64,000 bases of DNA, taken from NCBI GenBank assembly GCA_041660045.1, contig JBAZXA010000002.1, positions 417,543 to 481,542 on the forward strand. The letters run 5' to 3'. The position numbers were made by a program, and so were the translations under genes. The notes under the pieces were generated by a model, which had not been told where the DNA came from, did not search any database, and saw only the letters and a list, made by a program, of their open reading frames with translations. Shown one piece after another: positions 33,062 through 42,350 of the stretch (positions are counted from its first letter, which is position 1; each line of letters begins with the position of its first letter). The DNA is from WM-3-3 sp041660045. GTDB taxonomy: Bacteria > Pseudomonadota > Gammaproteobacteria > Methylococcales > Methylomonadaceae.

Positions 33062-33845
33062 GATCCAAACCTACCAGTTTGTGCGGCAGTCTATTTATGC
33101 GCGTATTGCATGAGCCATCCACATTAAGCTGGATTACCCGATAGCCAGGTGCTTTATCGTCTAAGCTAAATTCTGGGCTGAGTGGGGTAAATTGGAAACA
33201 TGTCGAGGGGGTGCCCCAAACTTGCACGCCGTTATGTATTTCTTGCAATGTTTGATGAATATGGCCACAGGTTACCGCTTTTATGTTTGGATATTGTCCA
33301 ATTAGCTCCCAAAATTGCTGATGGTTACTTATTATCATCTCATCCATCCATTTGCTTTGCGTGGGAATGCTATGATGGTGCAACGCGATTATTGCATGGT
33401 GTGTTGGATGGCTTTTTAAGCAATGTAATAAAAACTGTATTTCATCTTCTGGCAGCTGACCACAAGGAGAATCTGGCAATTGGCTATTAAGGCAAATGAG
33501 TTGCCAGTTATTGATCAACAGCTGCTTTCGACAAGATATAAACTGACTGCCCAGTATTGCTTGCATCAGCTTATAATCATCATGATTCCCGGGCAAGCAA
33601 ACACTCGGTATTGCATAATCGGTTAGCCGATGAAAAATGCGTTGATAACTAGCTGGACTGGGGTCCTGGGCTAAATCGCCGGTAAGCAAAATTAAATCAA
33701 TAGCTTTCTCGTGTGTAAACGCGTGTTCAAGTACAGCTGCAAAATAGTAGTCAGTATCTATACCTAATAATGTATCAGCTGTGTTAGGCCTAATATGCAG
33801 ATCACTTATTTGCAAAATTTGGAAAGGGCGGGCGGATTCAACCAT
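33045..33845 (-). CDS. cpdA: 3',5'-cAMP phosphodiesterase CpdA-like metallophosphoesterase
   Basis: The 266-residue metallophosphoesterase has the metal motifs SDLHIRPN, LTGDLAQDPS, LPGNHDD and CGHIHQ in order. Together with the length and the QILQISDLH start, this fits CpdA, which hydrolyses cAMP. It lies 3 bp after argA on the same strand, so the two are probably cotranscribed. The final 17 bp overlap the 3' end of rppH on the other strand. Confidence 0.87.
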   Translation of the reverse strand: MVESARPFQILQISDLHIRPNTADTLLGIDTDYYFAAVLEHAFTHEKAIDLILLTGDLAQDPSPASYQRIFHRLTDYAIPSVCLPGNHDDYKLMQAILGSQFISCRKQLLINNWQLICLNSQLPDSPCGQLPEDEIQFLLHCLKSHPTHHAIIALHHHSIPTQSKWMDEMIISNHQQFWELIGQYPNIKAVTCGHIHQTLQEIHNGVQVWGTPSTCFQFTPLSPEFSLDDKAPGYRVIQLNVDGSCNTRINRLPHKLVGLDPTGRY

Positions 33846-33848
33846 AGT

Positions 33849-35165
33849 TTAAGCAATCTCTTTATACAGCACTTTGGAGTTTCTTTGTGGGTTGTATAGT
33901 GTTTTAAAATGCACAGGTAAGCTATTGACATCCGTAGTTAAAAAACCACGTTCAATAAACCAGTGCATAGTTTGGGTAGACAAAACAAACAGTGTTTTAA
34001 GCCCAATTAGTTTCGCTTTTTGGTAAATTAAATCCAACATACGTTGGCCACGGGCAGCTCCTTGATATTCAGGGTGTACAGCAAGGCACGCGACAATGCC
34101 TGAAGTTTGCAGGTTATCTGGGTGTAGGGCTGTGCAGCCGATAATTAAGCCGTCACGCTCGATGACAATGTAGTCGTCAATTTCCATTTCAACTTTTTCC
34201 CGGGAACGTTTGGCGAGTTTGCCTTGCTGTTCTAATGGTTTTATCAATTCAAGAATGCCTACTAAATCGCCTAAAGTCGCTTGGCGTAGCTCTTCAAAAG
34301 GGACTGAGCTGATTAAGGTGCCCATACCATCACGGGTAAAGAGTTCGAGCAATAGAGCGCCGTTGCAATGACGGTCGACTAAATGTACCCGTTCTATACC
34401 TGCTTGACAGCTTTGTATTGCGGCTTTTAAGGGTTGCCTGATGGCATCGTCGAGGTCGGGGAAGTGCTGAAGAAAATTAGCGGCCTCAACGGTAGTTAAT
34501 TGGTCAATTTGTGTGCCATCGAGGGGTTGTTTGCAGGATTGCTCGGTTAATAAAATTAATTTTTCTGCTGACAATGCAATCGCCACACTGGTGGCAACTT
34601 GTTCAGCTGATAAATTGAAAATCTCACCACTCGGTGAATAGCCTATGGGTGAAAGTAAGACCACGTTATTTTGGTCTAGTAGCTGATGGATAGCTAAACT
34701 GTCCACCTTGCGGACTTCACCGGTATGGCAAAAGTCTATGCCGTCAATTACACCTATCGGTTTAGCAGTAACAAAGTTACCAGATGCGACTTTGATTTTA
34801 GCGCCTGCCATTGGTGAGTTAGCTAATCCTAATGACAATAAGGCTTCAATTTCCACGCGGACTAGACCGGCAGCCTCTTTAACACATTGCAGGGCGGTCG
34901 CATCGGTTACCCTTAAGTGGTGATGGAAACGGGGCGAGGAATTTAATTTGTTAAGACGTTCATCGACTTGTGGTCGTATACCATGAACTAAGACGAGACG
35001 GATGCCTAAGCTATTTAGTAAGGCAAAATCATGCACATGGTGTTCAAAATCATCTGCCATTACCGCTTCGCCACCGAAAGCAATAACAAAAGTCTTATTG
35101 CGATGGGCGTGTATGTAAGGTGAAGACGACCTAAACCAGTTGACGAATTCGTTTTGCAGTATCAT
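33849..35165 (-). CDS. argA: N-acetylglutamate synthase
   Basis: Catalyses the first step of arginine synthesis, acetyl-CoA + glutamate. The 438-residue ArgA form combines an N-terminal amino-acid-kinase-like domain (about 1-285; VLVHGIRPQVDERL, VLLSPIGYSPSGEIFNL) that binds arginine for feedback inhibition with a C-terminal GNAT domain (about 290-438; CLAVHPEYQGAARGQRML). Start MILQNEFVNWFRSSSPYIHAHR is standard for the family. It is followed by cpdA 3 bp downstream. Confidence 0.95.
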   Translation of the reverse strand: MILQNEFVNWFRSSSPYIHAHRNKTFVIAFGGEAVMADDFEHHVHDFALLNSLGIRLVLVHGIRPQVDERLNKLNSSPRFHHHLRVTDATALQCVKEAAGLVRVEIEALLSLGLANSPMAGAKIKVASGNFVTAKPIGVIDGIDFCHTGEVRKVDSLAIHQLLDQNNVVLLSPIGYSPSGEIFNLSAEQVATSVAIALSAEKLILLTEQSCKQPLDGTQIDQLTTVEAANFLQHFPDLDDAIRQPLKAAIQSCQAGIERVHLVDRHCNGALLLELFTRDGMGTLISSVPFEELRQATLGDLVGILELIKPLEQQGKLAKRSREKVEMEIDDYIVIERDGLIIGCTALHPDNLQTSGIVACLAVHPEYQGAARGQRMLDLIYQKAKLIGLKTLFVLSTQTMHWFIERGFLTTDVNSLPVHFKTLYNPQRNSKVLYKEIA

Positions 35166-35743
35166 TTTATCAATTGTTTTGTATAGAAATTAGTTGAATT
35201 GAATCTTTAAAGTCAATTAAAAAACGTAAAAAAATCTTTAGTATAAATCGTTCAAAAACACTATTTTAGGCAGAAAATTTAAAATTAATTGTGAAAAAAT
35301 AACTTGAATTTGATTAATAAGCTAACAACTTATTTTTTGCCATAAGAATTGGCTAGTGATTAGCTAAGGGTTTACGCGGAGATGTCAAATTAAAGCATGA
35401 TTAGCAATTACTGAGTGCCGTAAGTTCAGCGGGAAATGGTCATTTCATGTGATGAACGGAAGCTATTTTTGCAAGGTGTGGTTATCGAGCCAGTCGCTAG
35501 TCTATATGCTTTGCTTTTTTTCTTAAGGCGTCTTCTGTTTTTAAGTGATATAGGCAGGATGAGCGATCGCTTATCAGATAGGCTTAATTTAACTGTCAGT
35601 AATAGCAATGCAATGGCCAAAACACTAAGGTCAGCGTTTTAGCTTGGATTTTTAGGCACTAGCTGTCTGAAAAAATAGTGCCCTAAATTTCTTGCATTTA
35701 GGGCGTAAAATGATTTTTAGGCCAAAGTTTGAATGAGGCTGCC
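35166..35743. other. argA-ilvD intergenic region (578 bp)
   Basis: No convincing gene. A 68-codon frame (35436-35642, plus) lacks a well-spaced ribosome binding site and is mirrored by an antisense frame. The argA promoter must lie in the AT-rich part next to 35165; the ilvD terminator is at 35670-35704. Confidence 0.4.
35670..35704 (-). terminator. Intrinsic terminator of the argD-argF-ilvD run
   Basis: GCCCTAAA (35680-35687) and TTTAGGGC (35697-35704) pair with a 9-nt loop. On the minus strand the stem is followed by ACTATTTTTTC, a T-run. It lies 40 bp past the ilvD stop. Confidence 0.75.
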
Positions 35744-37441
35744 TTAATCTAAGTTATCAGTGACTGCACCCAATGAAGCGGAGCTTACGAGCTTGGCATA
35801 TTTAGCTAAAACACCGCGGGTATAGCGGGCTTCAGGTTGCTGCCATTTAGTTAAGCGTTGTACTATGGCTTGATCAATCACATGAAGTTTAAGTTCGTTG
35901 TTTTCGGCATTGATAGTGATGGTGTCGCCATTTTCAACGATTGCTAAAGGACCGCCAACATAAGCCTCAGGCGTAATATGGCCTACAACAAAACCGTGGG
36001 TACCGCCGGAAAAGCGGCCATCGGTGATAAGCGCCACTTCTTTACCTAAGCCTTTTCCCATAATGGCGGAAGTAGGTGATAGCATTTCGCGCATGCCTGG
36101 GCCGCCTTTAGGTCCTTCGTAACGGATAACAACGACATCACCTTTTACGATTTCGCCATTAAGTATACTTTTCAGTGCAGCTTCCTCAGCATCAAAAACT
36201 TTTGCGGTGCCGGTAAAAGACAAGCCTTCTTTACCGGTGATTTTTGCGACGGCACCTTCAGGTGCCAAATTTCCGTAAAGTACGACGAGGTGGCTATCTT
36301 TTTTTATAGGATCATTTAAGTCATGGATCATGTCTTGACCATTCGGGTAAGGCGGTACTTCCGCAAGGTTTTCCGCTAACGTCTTACCTGTGACTGTTAG
36401 GCAGTCGCCGTACAGTAAGTCGGCATCCAATAACATTTTCATTAGGGGTTGGATGCCTCCGATTTCTACCAGTTCCGCCATTTGGTAGCGTCCACTGGGT
36501 TTTAAGTCAGCTAACATGGGAACCCGTTTACCAATCCGGGTGAAATCATCCAAATTTAATTCCACTTTAGCGGCATTTGCCATCGCCAGTAAATGCAGGA
36601 CGGCATTGGTTGAACCCCCTAAGGCGATAACCACGGTGATAGCATTATGAAAAGCTTCTTTCGTCATGATGTCGCTAGGCTTAATGTCTTGTTTTAGCAA
36701 TTCTAAAAGTGCGGCACCTGCACGTTCGCAGTCTAACAGTTTGTCATTGGAAATGGCTGCTTGTGCTGAGCTATTAGGCAAACTCATACCTAATGCTTCA
36801 ATTGCAGAAGCCATGGTGTTAGCGGTGTACATACCGCCGCAAGAGCCGGCGCCAGGGATGGCTTTGGCTTCAATTTCAGCTAATTCAGCAGTATCTATTT
36901 TGTCATTGGCACAGGCGCCCACAGCTTCAAAAACTGACACCACGTCGAGTTTTTTTTCTTGATGGCTACCCGGCATAATAGTGCCGCCATAAACAAAGAT
37001 AGCTGGACGGTTTAGGCGTGAGATAGCAATCATACAGCCGGGCATGTTTTTATCGCAGCCACCAATGGCGACCAGGCCATCAAAACCTTGGCAGCCAACC
37101 ACAGTTTCTATGGAGTCGGCGATGACCTCACGGGACACCAACGAGTATTTCATGCCTTCGGTGCCCATAGAAATACCATCGGAAATAGTGATGGTGTTAA
37201 AGATAACAGCCTTACCGTTTGCTTGATCAACACCGGCAGCGGCGGATTCAGCTAATTTGTTGATATGCATATTGCATGGGGTAACCATGCTCCAAGTAGA
37301 AGCAATGCCTATTTGTGGCTTTTTAAAGTCTTCATTCGTGAAGCCTACCGCATGTAGCATTGCCCGGCTAGGAGCGCGTTCCATACCATCGACGACCAGT
37401 GATGAAAATGTGCGGGTTGCTTTGTCGTCAGAATTAGCCAT
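35744..37441 (-). CDS. ilvD: Dihydroxy-acid dehydratase
   Basis: Dehydrates dihydroxy acids in valine/isoleucine/leucine and pantothenate synthesis. The 565-residue protein has Fe-S cysteines in TPCNMH, GGCDKNMPGC and GAGSCGGMYTANTM, and the GRFSGGTHGFVVGH motif near the C-terminus. It is about 50 residues shorter than E. coli IlvD (616 aa) and resembles the shorter bacterial/plant-type branch that often carries a [2Fe-2S] cluster; that cluster type is an inference. AGGACA precedes the ATG. It is 29 bp downstream of the SH3 protein gene. Confidence 0.96.
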   Translation of the reverse strand: MANSDDKATRTFSSLVVDGMERAPSRAMLHAVGFTNEDFKKPQIGIASTWSMVTPCNMHINKLAESAAAGVDQANGKAVIFNTITISDGISMGTEGMKYSLVSREVIADSIETVVGCQGFDGLVAIGGCDKNMPGCMIAISRLNRPAIFVYGGTIMPGSHQEKKLDVVSVFEAVGACANDKIDTAELAEIEAKAIPGAGSCGGMYTANTMASAIEALGMSLPNSSAQAAISNDKLLDCERAGAALLELLKQDIKPSDIMTKEAFHNAITVVIALGGSTNAVLHLLAMANAAKVELNLDDFTRIGKRVPMLADLKPSGRYQMAELVEIGGIQPLMKMLLDADLLYGDCLTVTGKTLAENLAEVPPYPNGQDMIHDLNDPIKKDSHLVVLYGNLAPEGAVAKITGKEGLSFTGTAKVFDAEEAALKSILNGEIVKGDVVVIRYEGPKGGPGMREMLSPTSAIMGKGLGKEVALITDGRFSGGTHGFVVGHITPEAYVGGPLAIVENGDTITINAENNELKLHVIDQAIVQRLTKWQQPEARYTRGVLAKYAKLVSSASLGAVTDNLD

Positions 37442-37470
37442 GTTTGTTTTGTCCTAATAATGTTAAGGGT

Positions 37471-38139
37471 TTAGTAAGTGTCCCAGGCGCTTTTGCGCCG
37501 CCACCCTAATTTGGGCAAGATAAAGCCTAAAATAACGCCTGTGAGGGCAAGGATGCCGCCATATAAAAACCAATCTTGGCTACTACTGTCGCTTAAGGCT
37601 TGATTTTCCAATTTGAGTTGCTGTAAATCACGTTCCGCATTCACAACCCGTTCCTGTAATTCATCGCGTTGGTTTTTAAGTTGGATGACGTTAGCTGAGG
37701 CCTGTTTGATTTCATTCAATTCGCGGCTTAATTCATCACGTTCTTGGGCGAGTGATTTTTCCAGTGTTGTGCCTGGGGTTAAGGTTTCTTTTAGTGATTC
37801 TATTTCAGCTTTAAGGGTGGCATTTTCGGCTTGTAATATTTGTACTTTTTGATTGGATGTTTCTAGTTGTAGTCTTTTGGGCGCATCTTTTAGGGTGTGC
37901 CTAGTTAAAATGTAACCTTCAGTGCCATCGTTTAATTGCACCAAACTAAAACCAGTCTCGCTATTTTGCGAAACTACCGTGAGTGGTGTGGCCGCGGGAA
38001 GCATTTTAATGATTTTGCTTTTAGTATTTTCTTCACTACGCAACGGAAGGTCAAGGTTGTCTATAACGTAAATGGTTTGTGCTTGTGCCAAACCATTTAA
38101 GCTAAGAGATATGAATATTAGGCCAAGTATATATTTCAC
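37471..38139 (-). CDS. SH3-domain membrane protein (TIGR04211/YgiM-like)
   Basis: The 222-residue protein has a signal peptide (1-20), a bacterial SH3 domain (about 22-85; YVIDNLDLPLRSEENTKSKIIKMLP), a coiled coil (about 95-185) and a C-terminal TM helix (about 192-210) with a basic tail. This is the TIGR04211/YgiM layout. The function is unknown; the periplasmic SH3 domain may bind cell-wall material. It sits between argF and ilvD with 41- and 29-bp gaps, so it is probably cotranscribed. Confidence 0.85.
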   Translation of the reverse strand: MKYILGLIFISLSLNGLAQAQTIYVIDNLDLPLRSEENTKSKIIKMLPAATPLTVVSQNSETGFSLVQLNDGTEGYILTRHTLKDAPKRLQLETSNQKVQILQAENATLKAEIESLKETLTPGTTLEKSLAQERDELSRELNEIKQASANVIQLKNQRDELQERVVNAERDLQQLKLENQALSDSSSQDWFLYGGILALTGVILGFILPKLGWRRKSAWDTY

Positions 38140-38180
38140 TGGAATCTCAAGGCGAAGTGTGGAAATTAGAAATTCTAACC

Positions 38181-39083
38181 TTATTTTTTGTACATGAGAA
38201 ATTCTAGCAAGGCTTTTTGTGCATGTAATCGGTTTTCGGCTTCATCAAATACCACACTTTGCTGGCCGTCAATCACTTCTGCAGCAACTTCCTCGCCACG
38301 GTGGGCGGGTAAGCAATGCATAAACAGCGCATTTTCATGGGCTGCTTGCATGATTTGAGTGCTAACCTGGAAGTCTTTAAAGTCAATATGCCGCTGTTTT
38401 TGTTCTTCCTCTTGCCCCATGCTTGCCCACACATCGGTAACCACTAAATCAGCATTTTTAGCGGCATCATAGGGATGGCTAAAAAACTTTATCCGTGGCC
38501 CCATATTTTCAAGGTATTTTGCATTAGGCTGATAGCCAACTGGGCTGGCGATATTCAAAGTAAAATCTAATAAACTTGCAGCGTGTAGGTAAGAGTGACA
38601 CATATTATTGCCATCCCCAATCCAAGCAACTGTTTTTCCAGCAATATCGCCGCGTAATTCAAAAAAAGTCTGCATATCAGCTAGTAACTGGCAAGGATGT
38701 TGTTCATCAGTTAGGCCATTAATCACCGGGACGCTAGAGTTTTTAGCAAAAGTGGTGACTGTTTCGTGTTTGTCCGTGCGTAGCATGATGGCATCCACCA
38801 TACTTGAGATGACACGGGCACTATCTTCTAGGGGTTCGCCACGGCCTAATTGGGTGTCTCTAGGTGATAAAAATAGTGCGCTACCACCAAAATGTCCCAT
38901 TCCTGCTTCAAAAGAAATTCGGGTACGGGTAGACGATTTTTCAAAAATCATCGCTAAGACCCGGCCTTTTAAAGGTTGGTAATTTGGGTCGCGGTTGTGT
39001 TTAAGCTCTATTGCACGTGCAATCAAGTCTTGAAATTCCTTACTTGTTAAATCAAGTAAGCTGATGAAATGTCTCGGTTTCAT
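38181..39083 (-). CDS. argF: Ornithine carbamoyltransferase
   Basis: Makes citrulline from ornithine and carbamoyl phosphate. The 300-residue length matches the anabolic enzyme. Motifs: SSTRTRISFEAGM (carbamoyl-phosphate), HPCQLLADMQT, DVWASMGQEEE, and MHCLPAHRGEEV (ornithine site). The start is 5 bp after the argD stop, so the two are tightly coupled. Confidence 0.96.
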   Translation of the reverse strand: MKPRHFISLLDLTSKEFQDLIARAIELKHNRDPNYQPLKGRVLAMIFEKSSTRTRISFEAGMGHFGGSALFLSPRDTQLGRGEPLEDSARVISSMVDAIMLRTDKHETVTTFAKNSSVPVINGLTDEQHPCQLLADMQTFFELRGDIAGKTVAWIGDGNNMCHSYLHAASLLDFTLNIASPVGYQPNAKYLENMGPRIKFFSHPYDAAKNADLVVTDVWASMGQEEEQKQRHIDFKDFQVSTQIMQAAHENALFMHCLPAHRGEEVAAEVIDGQQSVVFDEAENRLHAQKALLEFLMYKK

Positions 39084-39088
39084 AATAC

Positions 39089-40270
39089 TTAACCAGAATT
39101 ATTGCAAAAACTGTTAATGAGTGTTGGCAGTGTTGTTATTACCTGATCAATTTGCTCACTATCCATAATTAAAGGGGGGAGCAAACGTACAGTTTTTTCA
39201 TTAGTCACATTAATTAATAAGCCTTCTGCTAAGGCCATTAAGGTGAGTTGTGCACAGGGCAAATCCAATTCTATGCCTATCATCATGCCTTTATGGCGTA
39301 TATCGACAACATGAGGGTTGTCTTGCAAGGCGGCCGCCAAACCGTCATGAATTTTCTGGCCTTTTATTTCGGCTTGGTTAATTAAATCTTCTTCATCAAT
39401 GGCTTGAAGGACTGCCAAAGCTGCTGCACAAGCAAGCGGGTTACCACCAAAGGTCGAGCCATGTTTGCCTGTAGTTAGCAGGTTTGCAGCCACACCACGT
39501 GCCAAACAGGCACCTATAGGGACGCCATTGCCGAGTGCTTTAGCCAGTGTGCAAACGTCAGGCAAAATTTGATTATGCTGATAAGCCAGGAACTTACCAG
39601 TCCGGCCTATACCGGTTTGGATTTCATCAAGCATCATTAGTAGTTTATGCTCGTCACATATGGCCCTAATGTGATTAAGATAATCATAGGCTGGTATATT
39701 AACGCCGCCTTCGCCTTGAATGGGTTCAACTAAGATAGCAATAATATTGGGGTGTTTTGTTATAGCTAGTTTAATGGCATCTATGTCGTTATAAGGAACG
39801 CGAATAAAACCTTCGACTAACGGTGCAAAACCATCTTGTATCTTTTTGTTACCAGTGGCACTTAAGGTGGCCAATGTACGGCCATGGAAACTGTTTTCAG
39901 TCACAATAATGGCGGGTGTAGCTTGATTTTGTTGATGGCCATAAAGCCGTGCCAATTTAATTGCGGCTTCATTGGCTTCTGCGCCAGAATTGCTAAAAAA
40001 AACATTCTCCATACCACTTTTTTCGGCTAGCTTATTGGCTAACTGTTCTTGAGCCGCGACATTATACCAATTGGAGGTGTGTATGAGGGTTTCACTTTGC
40101 TTACAAATAGCCTGATGGACGGCGGGGTGGGCATGGCCTAGGCTGCATACGGCAACACCTGATAACACATCAAGGTAACGTTTATTTTCAGTATCCCATA
40201 GCCATGCGCCTTGGCCGCGGACAAAAGTGACGGGTAAACGTCCATAGGTTGGCATAATGTGATTTGTCAT
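39089..40270 (-). CDS. argD: Acetylornithine aminotransferase
   Basis: PLP enzyme that forms N-acetylornithine (it can also act in lysine synthesis). The 393-residue class III aminotransferase has FFSNSGAEANEAAIKLAR, ENSFHGRTLATLSATG, the PLP-region MLDEIQTGIGRTG and the Schiff-base Lys in TLAKALGNGVPIG. It is the first gene of argD-argF-SH3-ilvD. Confidence 0.95.
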   Translation of the reverse strand: MTNHIMPTYGRLPVTFVRGQGAWLWDTENKRYLDVLSGVAVCSLGHAHPAVHQAICKQSETLIHTSNWYNVAAQEQLANKLAEKSGMENVFFSNSGAEANEAAIKLARLYGHQQNQATPAIIVTENSFHGRTLATLSATGNKKIQDGFAPLVEGFIRVPYNDIDAIKLAITKHPNIIAILVEPIQGEGGVNIPAYDYLNHIRAICDEHKLLMMLDEIQTGIGRTGKFLAYQHNQILPDVCTLAKALGNGVPIGACLARGVAANLLTTGKHGSTFGGNPLACAAALAVLQAIDEEDLINQAEIKGQKIHDGLAAALQDNPHVVDIRHKGMMIGIELDLPCAQLTLMALAEGLLINVTNEKTVRLLPPLIMDSEQIDQVITTLPTLINSFCNNSG

Positions 40271-40428
40271 GGCTTGAATCCAGAAAAGATGACGCTAGGT
40301 AATTGACTTAGAAAAACCTTTAATTATAAGTTTGAATGATAATAGGTACAAGCAAAAAAGAGAAGTTAGGCTTTTTAAAGCATGATAAAGTTGATATTAT
40401 TAGTTGGTTATTTTTATTGGAGTAGGCT

Positions 40429-40752
40429 ATGGAAGTTAGAGACAGAATTAAAGACCAATTGGAAAAAAATGCCGTTATTTTATACATGAAAGGCACACCT
40501 GACTTTCCTCAGTGTGGTTTTTCCGGTAAAACCGTTGAAATTTTATCGGCCTGTGGGGCACATTACACTTACGTAAATATTTTTGAAGATGCTGAAATAC
40601 GCGAAGGCTTAAAAGCATATTCAAATTGGCCAACTTTCCCACAACTCTATATCGGTGGCCAATTAATTGGTGGTTGCGATATAGTTACTGATTTATTTAG
40701 TCTGGGTAAATTAAGTGAAATGTTGGCTGCGGCTGGCGCAATTACCGAATAG
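40429..40752 (+). CDS. grxD: Monothiol glutaredoxin (Grx4 type)
   Basis: CGFS-type glutaredoxin that carries or transfers Fe-S clusters with glutathione. The 107-residue protein has the active-site CGFS (Cys29) in PQCGFSGKT, and GSH contacts WPTFPQLYIGG and GGCDIV. GGAG lies before ATG 40429. It is convergent with rnt, as grxD and rnt are neighbours in other gammaproteobacteria. Confidence 0.95.
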   Translation: MEVRDRIKDQLEKNAVILYMKGTPDFPQCGFSGKTVEILSACGAHYTYVNIFEDAEIREGLKAYSNWPTFPQLYIGGQLIGGCDIVTDLFSLGKLSEMLAAAGAITE

Positions 40753-40782
40753 TAGTATCTCACACTAGTGGGCCTATCAGGG

Positions 40783-41424
40783 TTACAGGCAGCTATCCGA
40801 GATTTGTTCCAAGCGTTCCAGATGTTGCCAACGGTTGATAATTTGGCAAAATAGCTCGGCCGTTTTGCCCGCGTCATATAGGGCTGAGTGTGCAAGATTA
40901 TTATCCCATTCTAAACCAGCTTTTTGGGCTAATTTGGCAAGCACGGTTTGTCTAAAGGCTAAACCACCTAAGGTGACTGTGTCAAAAGTGCTAAAAGGGT
41001 GGAACGGGCTTTTCTTGACCTGTGTCCGTTGAATGGCAGCATTTAGAAAGCCCAAATCAAAAGCTGAATTGTGCCCAACTAGGATAGCGCGCGTACAATT
41101 ATTACGTTTGACAGCTAATTTGATGGGTTTAAATAAAGTGTTTAAGGCATCTTTTTCTTCTACAGCCATGCGGAATGGATGATAGGGGTCTATGCCATTA
41201 AACTTAAGGGCGGCCTCATCAAGCTCAGAATTTTTAAATGGAATCACATGTGTTGAATGGCGCTCCGTGATTTCCAATTCTTGGTTTTGATTAAATTCCA
41301 CAATTATCGCAGCTATCTCTAGTAAGGCATTTTTTTTGGGATTAAAGCCTGCGGTTTCTATGTCTATAATAACAGGCAAATAGCCTCTAAAGCGTTGGTC
41401 TAATGGAATGATGGTTTTGTCCAT
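40783..41424 (-). CDS. rnt: Ribonuclease T
   Basis: 3'-5' exoribonuclease that trims tRNA and other stable RNAs. The 213-residue DEDDh exonuclease has VIIDIETAGFNPKKNALLEIAA (Asp/Glu pair), HNSAFDLGFLNAA (Asp) and HSALYDAGKTAEL (His and final Asp). RNase T is favoured over the DNA polymerase III epsilon subunit by the start IPLDQRFRGYLPVI and the gene context. Confidence 0.95.
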   Translation of the reverse strand: MDKTIIPLDQRFRGYLPVIIDIETAGFNPKKNALLEIAAIIVEFNQNQELEITERHSTHVIPFKNSELDEAALKFNGIDPYHPFRMAVEEKDALNTLFKPIKLAVKRNNCTRAILVGHNSAFDLGFLNAAIQRTQVKKSPFHPFSTFDTVTLGGLAFRQTVLAKLAQKAGLEWDNNLAHSALYDAGKTAELFCQIINRWQHLERLEQISDSCL

Positions 41425-41547
41425 TGTATATAAATGAAAATTTTAGAATCGACGGTAAATTAAGTTTAGTTGTACTATTATGTCGTTATTAAAGCATTCA
41501 TGAAAAATAATTTGGAAAATAACAAATATAGTGGGGGAATTACAAAA

Positions 41548-42297
41548 ATGCCAATGAGAAAATTTGTTCAGGCAACATCATTTGTTTTGTTTGCTACGCT
41601 TAGCGGTTGTGCCACAGTGGGCAATGATGCAAGAGACCCATGGGAAGGCTGGAATAGGAATGTACAAGATTTTAATGATGGTCTAGACAAATATGCTATC
41701 AAACCAGTAGCTAAAGGTTATCAATGGATTACGCCAAGTTATGTAGATCAGGGTGTGACCAATTTCTTTAGTAATATTGATGATATAAGTGTCACAATTA
41801 ATGATTTGTTGCAGTTTAAGATTGAGCAAACAGGTTCTGATGGCGCACGTTTCTTAGTTAATTCAGTTGCGGGTGTCGGTGGTTTGATTGACGTAGCCTC
41901 ATTAATTGATTTGCCTAAACATCGGGAAGATTTTGATCAAACCCTGGGCGTTTGGGGCGTGCCAACAGGGCCATATTTAGTGTTGCCTTTGTTTGGTCCC
42001 AGTTCGCCACGTGGCGTAGGCGGCTTAATTGGCAAAGCTGTGATGAACCCAATAACTTACATCGATTCTGCTGCCATTACCGGTGGCTTATTTACGCTAA
42101 ATACTATAGATATACGTTCCGATAATTTAAGCACTGAAAAAATTGCAGAAGAAGCCTCTTTGGATCGCTATGAGTTTTTCAAAAATTCTTATTTTCAAAA
42201 TCGGGAATATCTCGTTAAGGATGGGAACGTACCAGATAGCGACGATATAGATTTAGATGAAGGTGATGATGCGCCTATTAATCCTTTCAGCAGATAA
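41548..42297 (+). CDS. mlaA: Phospholipid-transport lipoprotein MlaA (VacJ)
   Basis: Outer-membrane lipoprotein that removes surface phospholipids. ATG 41548 is chosen because GGGGGAA lies just upstream and because it places a lipoprotein signal directly at the N-terminus (LSGC, Cys21); a longer frame starts at 41470. The 249-residue protein has the family motifs DPWEGWNRNVQDFND, RFLVNSVAGVGGLIDVAS, and FDQTLGVWGVPTGPYLVLPLFGPS. The mlaBCDEF genes are not in the window, as is common. Confidence 0.94.
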   Translation: MPMRKFVQATSFVLFATLSGCATVGNDARDPWEGWNRNVQDFNDGLDKYAIKPVAKGYQWITPSYVDQGVTNFFSNIDDISVTINDLLQFKIEQTGSDGARFLVNSVAGVGGLIDVASLIDLPKHREDFDQTLGVWGVPTGPYLVLPLFGPSSPRGVGGLIGKAVMNPITYIDSAAITGGLFTLNTIDIRSDNLSTEKIAEEASLDRYEFFKNSYFQNREYLVKDGNVPDSDDIDLDEGDDAPINPFSR

Positions 42298-42312
42298 CAA
42301 AGTTGTGTAGGT

Positions 42313-42337
42313 AGGGCTGTAAAACTACAGCCCTTTT
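42313..42337 (+). terminator. Terminator after mlaA
   Basis: AGGGCTGTA (42313-42321) and TACAGCCCT (42326-42334) form a perfect 9-bp stem with a 4-nt loop, followed by a short T stretch. It lies between mlaA and the convergent pyrC. Confidence 0.7.
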
Positions 42338-42350
42338 AAAAAATACTATA

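Noticed and set aside
35556..35572. GCGATCGC octamer (cyanobacterial HIP1-like)
   Set aside because: A single copy in a non-cyanobacterial context; no repeat or function can be claimed.
35436..35642. 68-codon frame with a hydrophobic stretch between argA and ilvD
   Set aside because: Poor start context, an overlapping open frame on the opposite strand, and no recognisable family; most likely non-coding.
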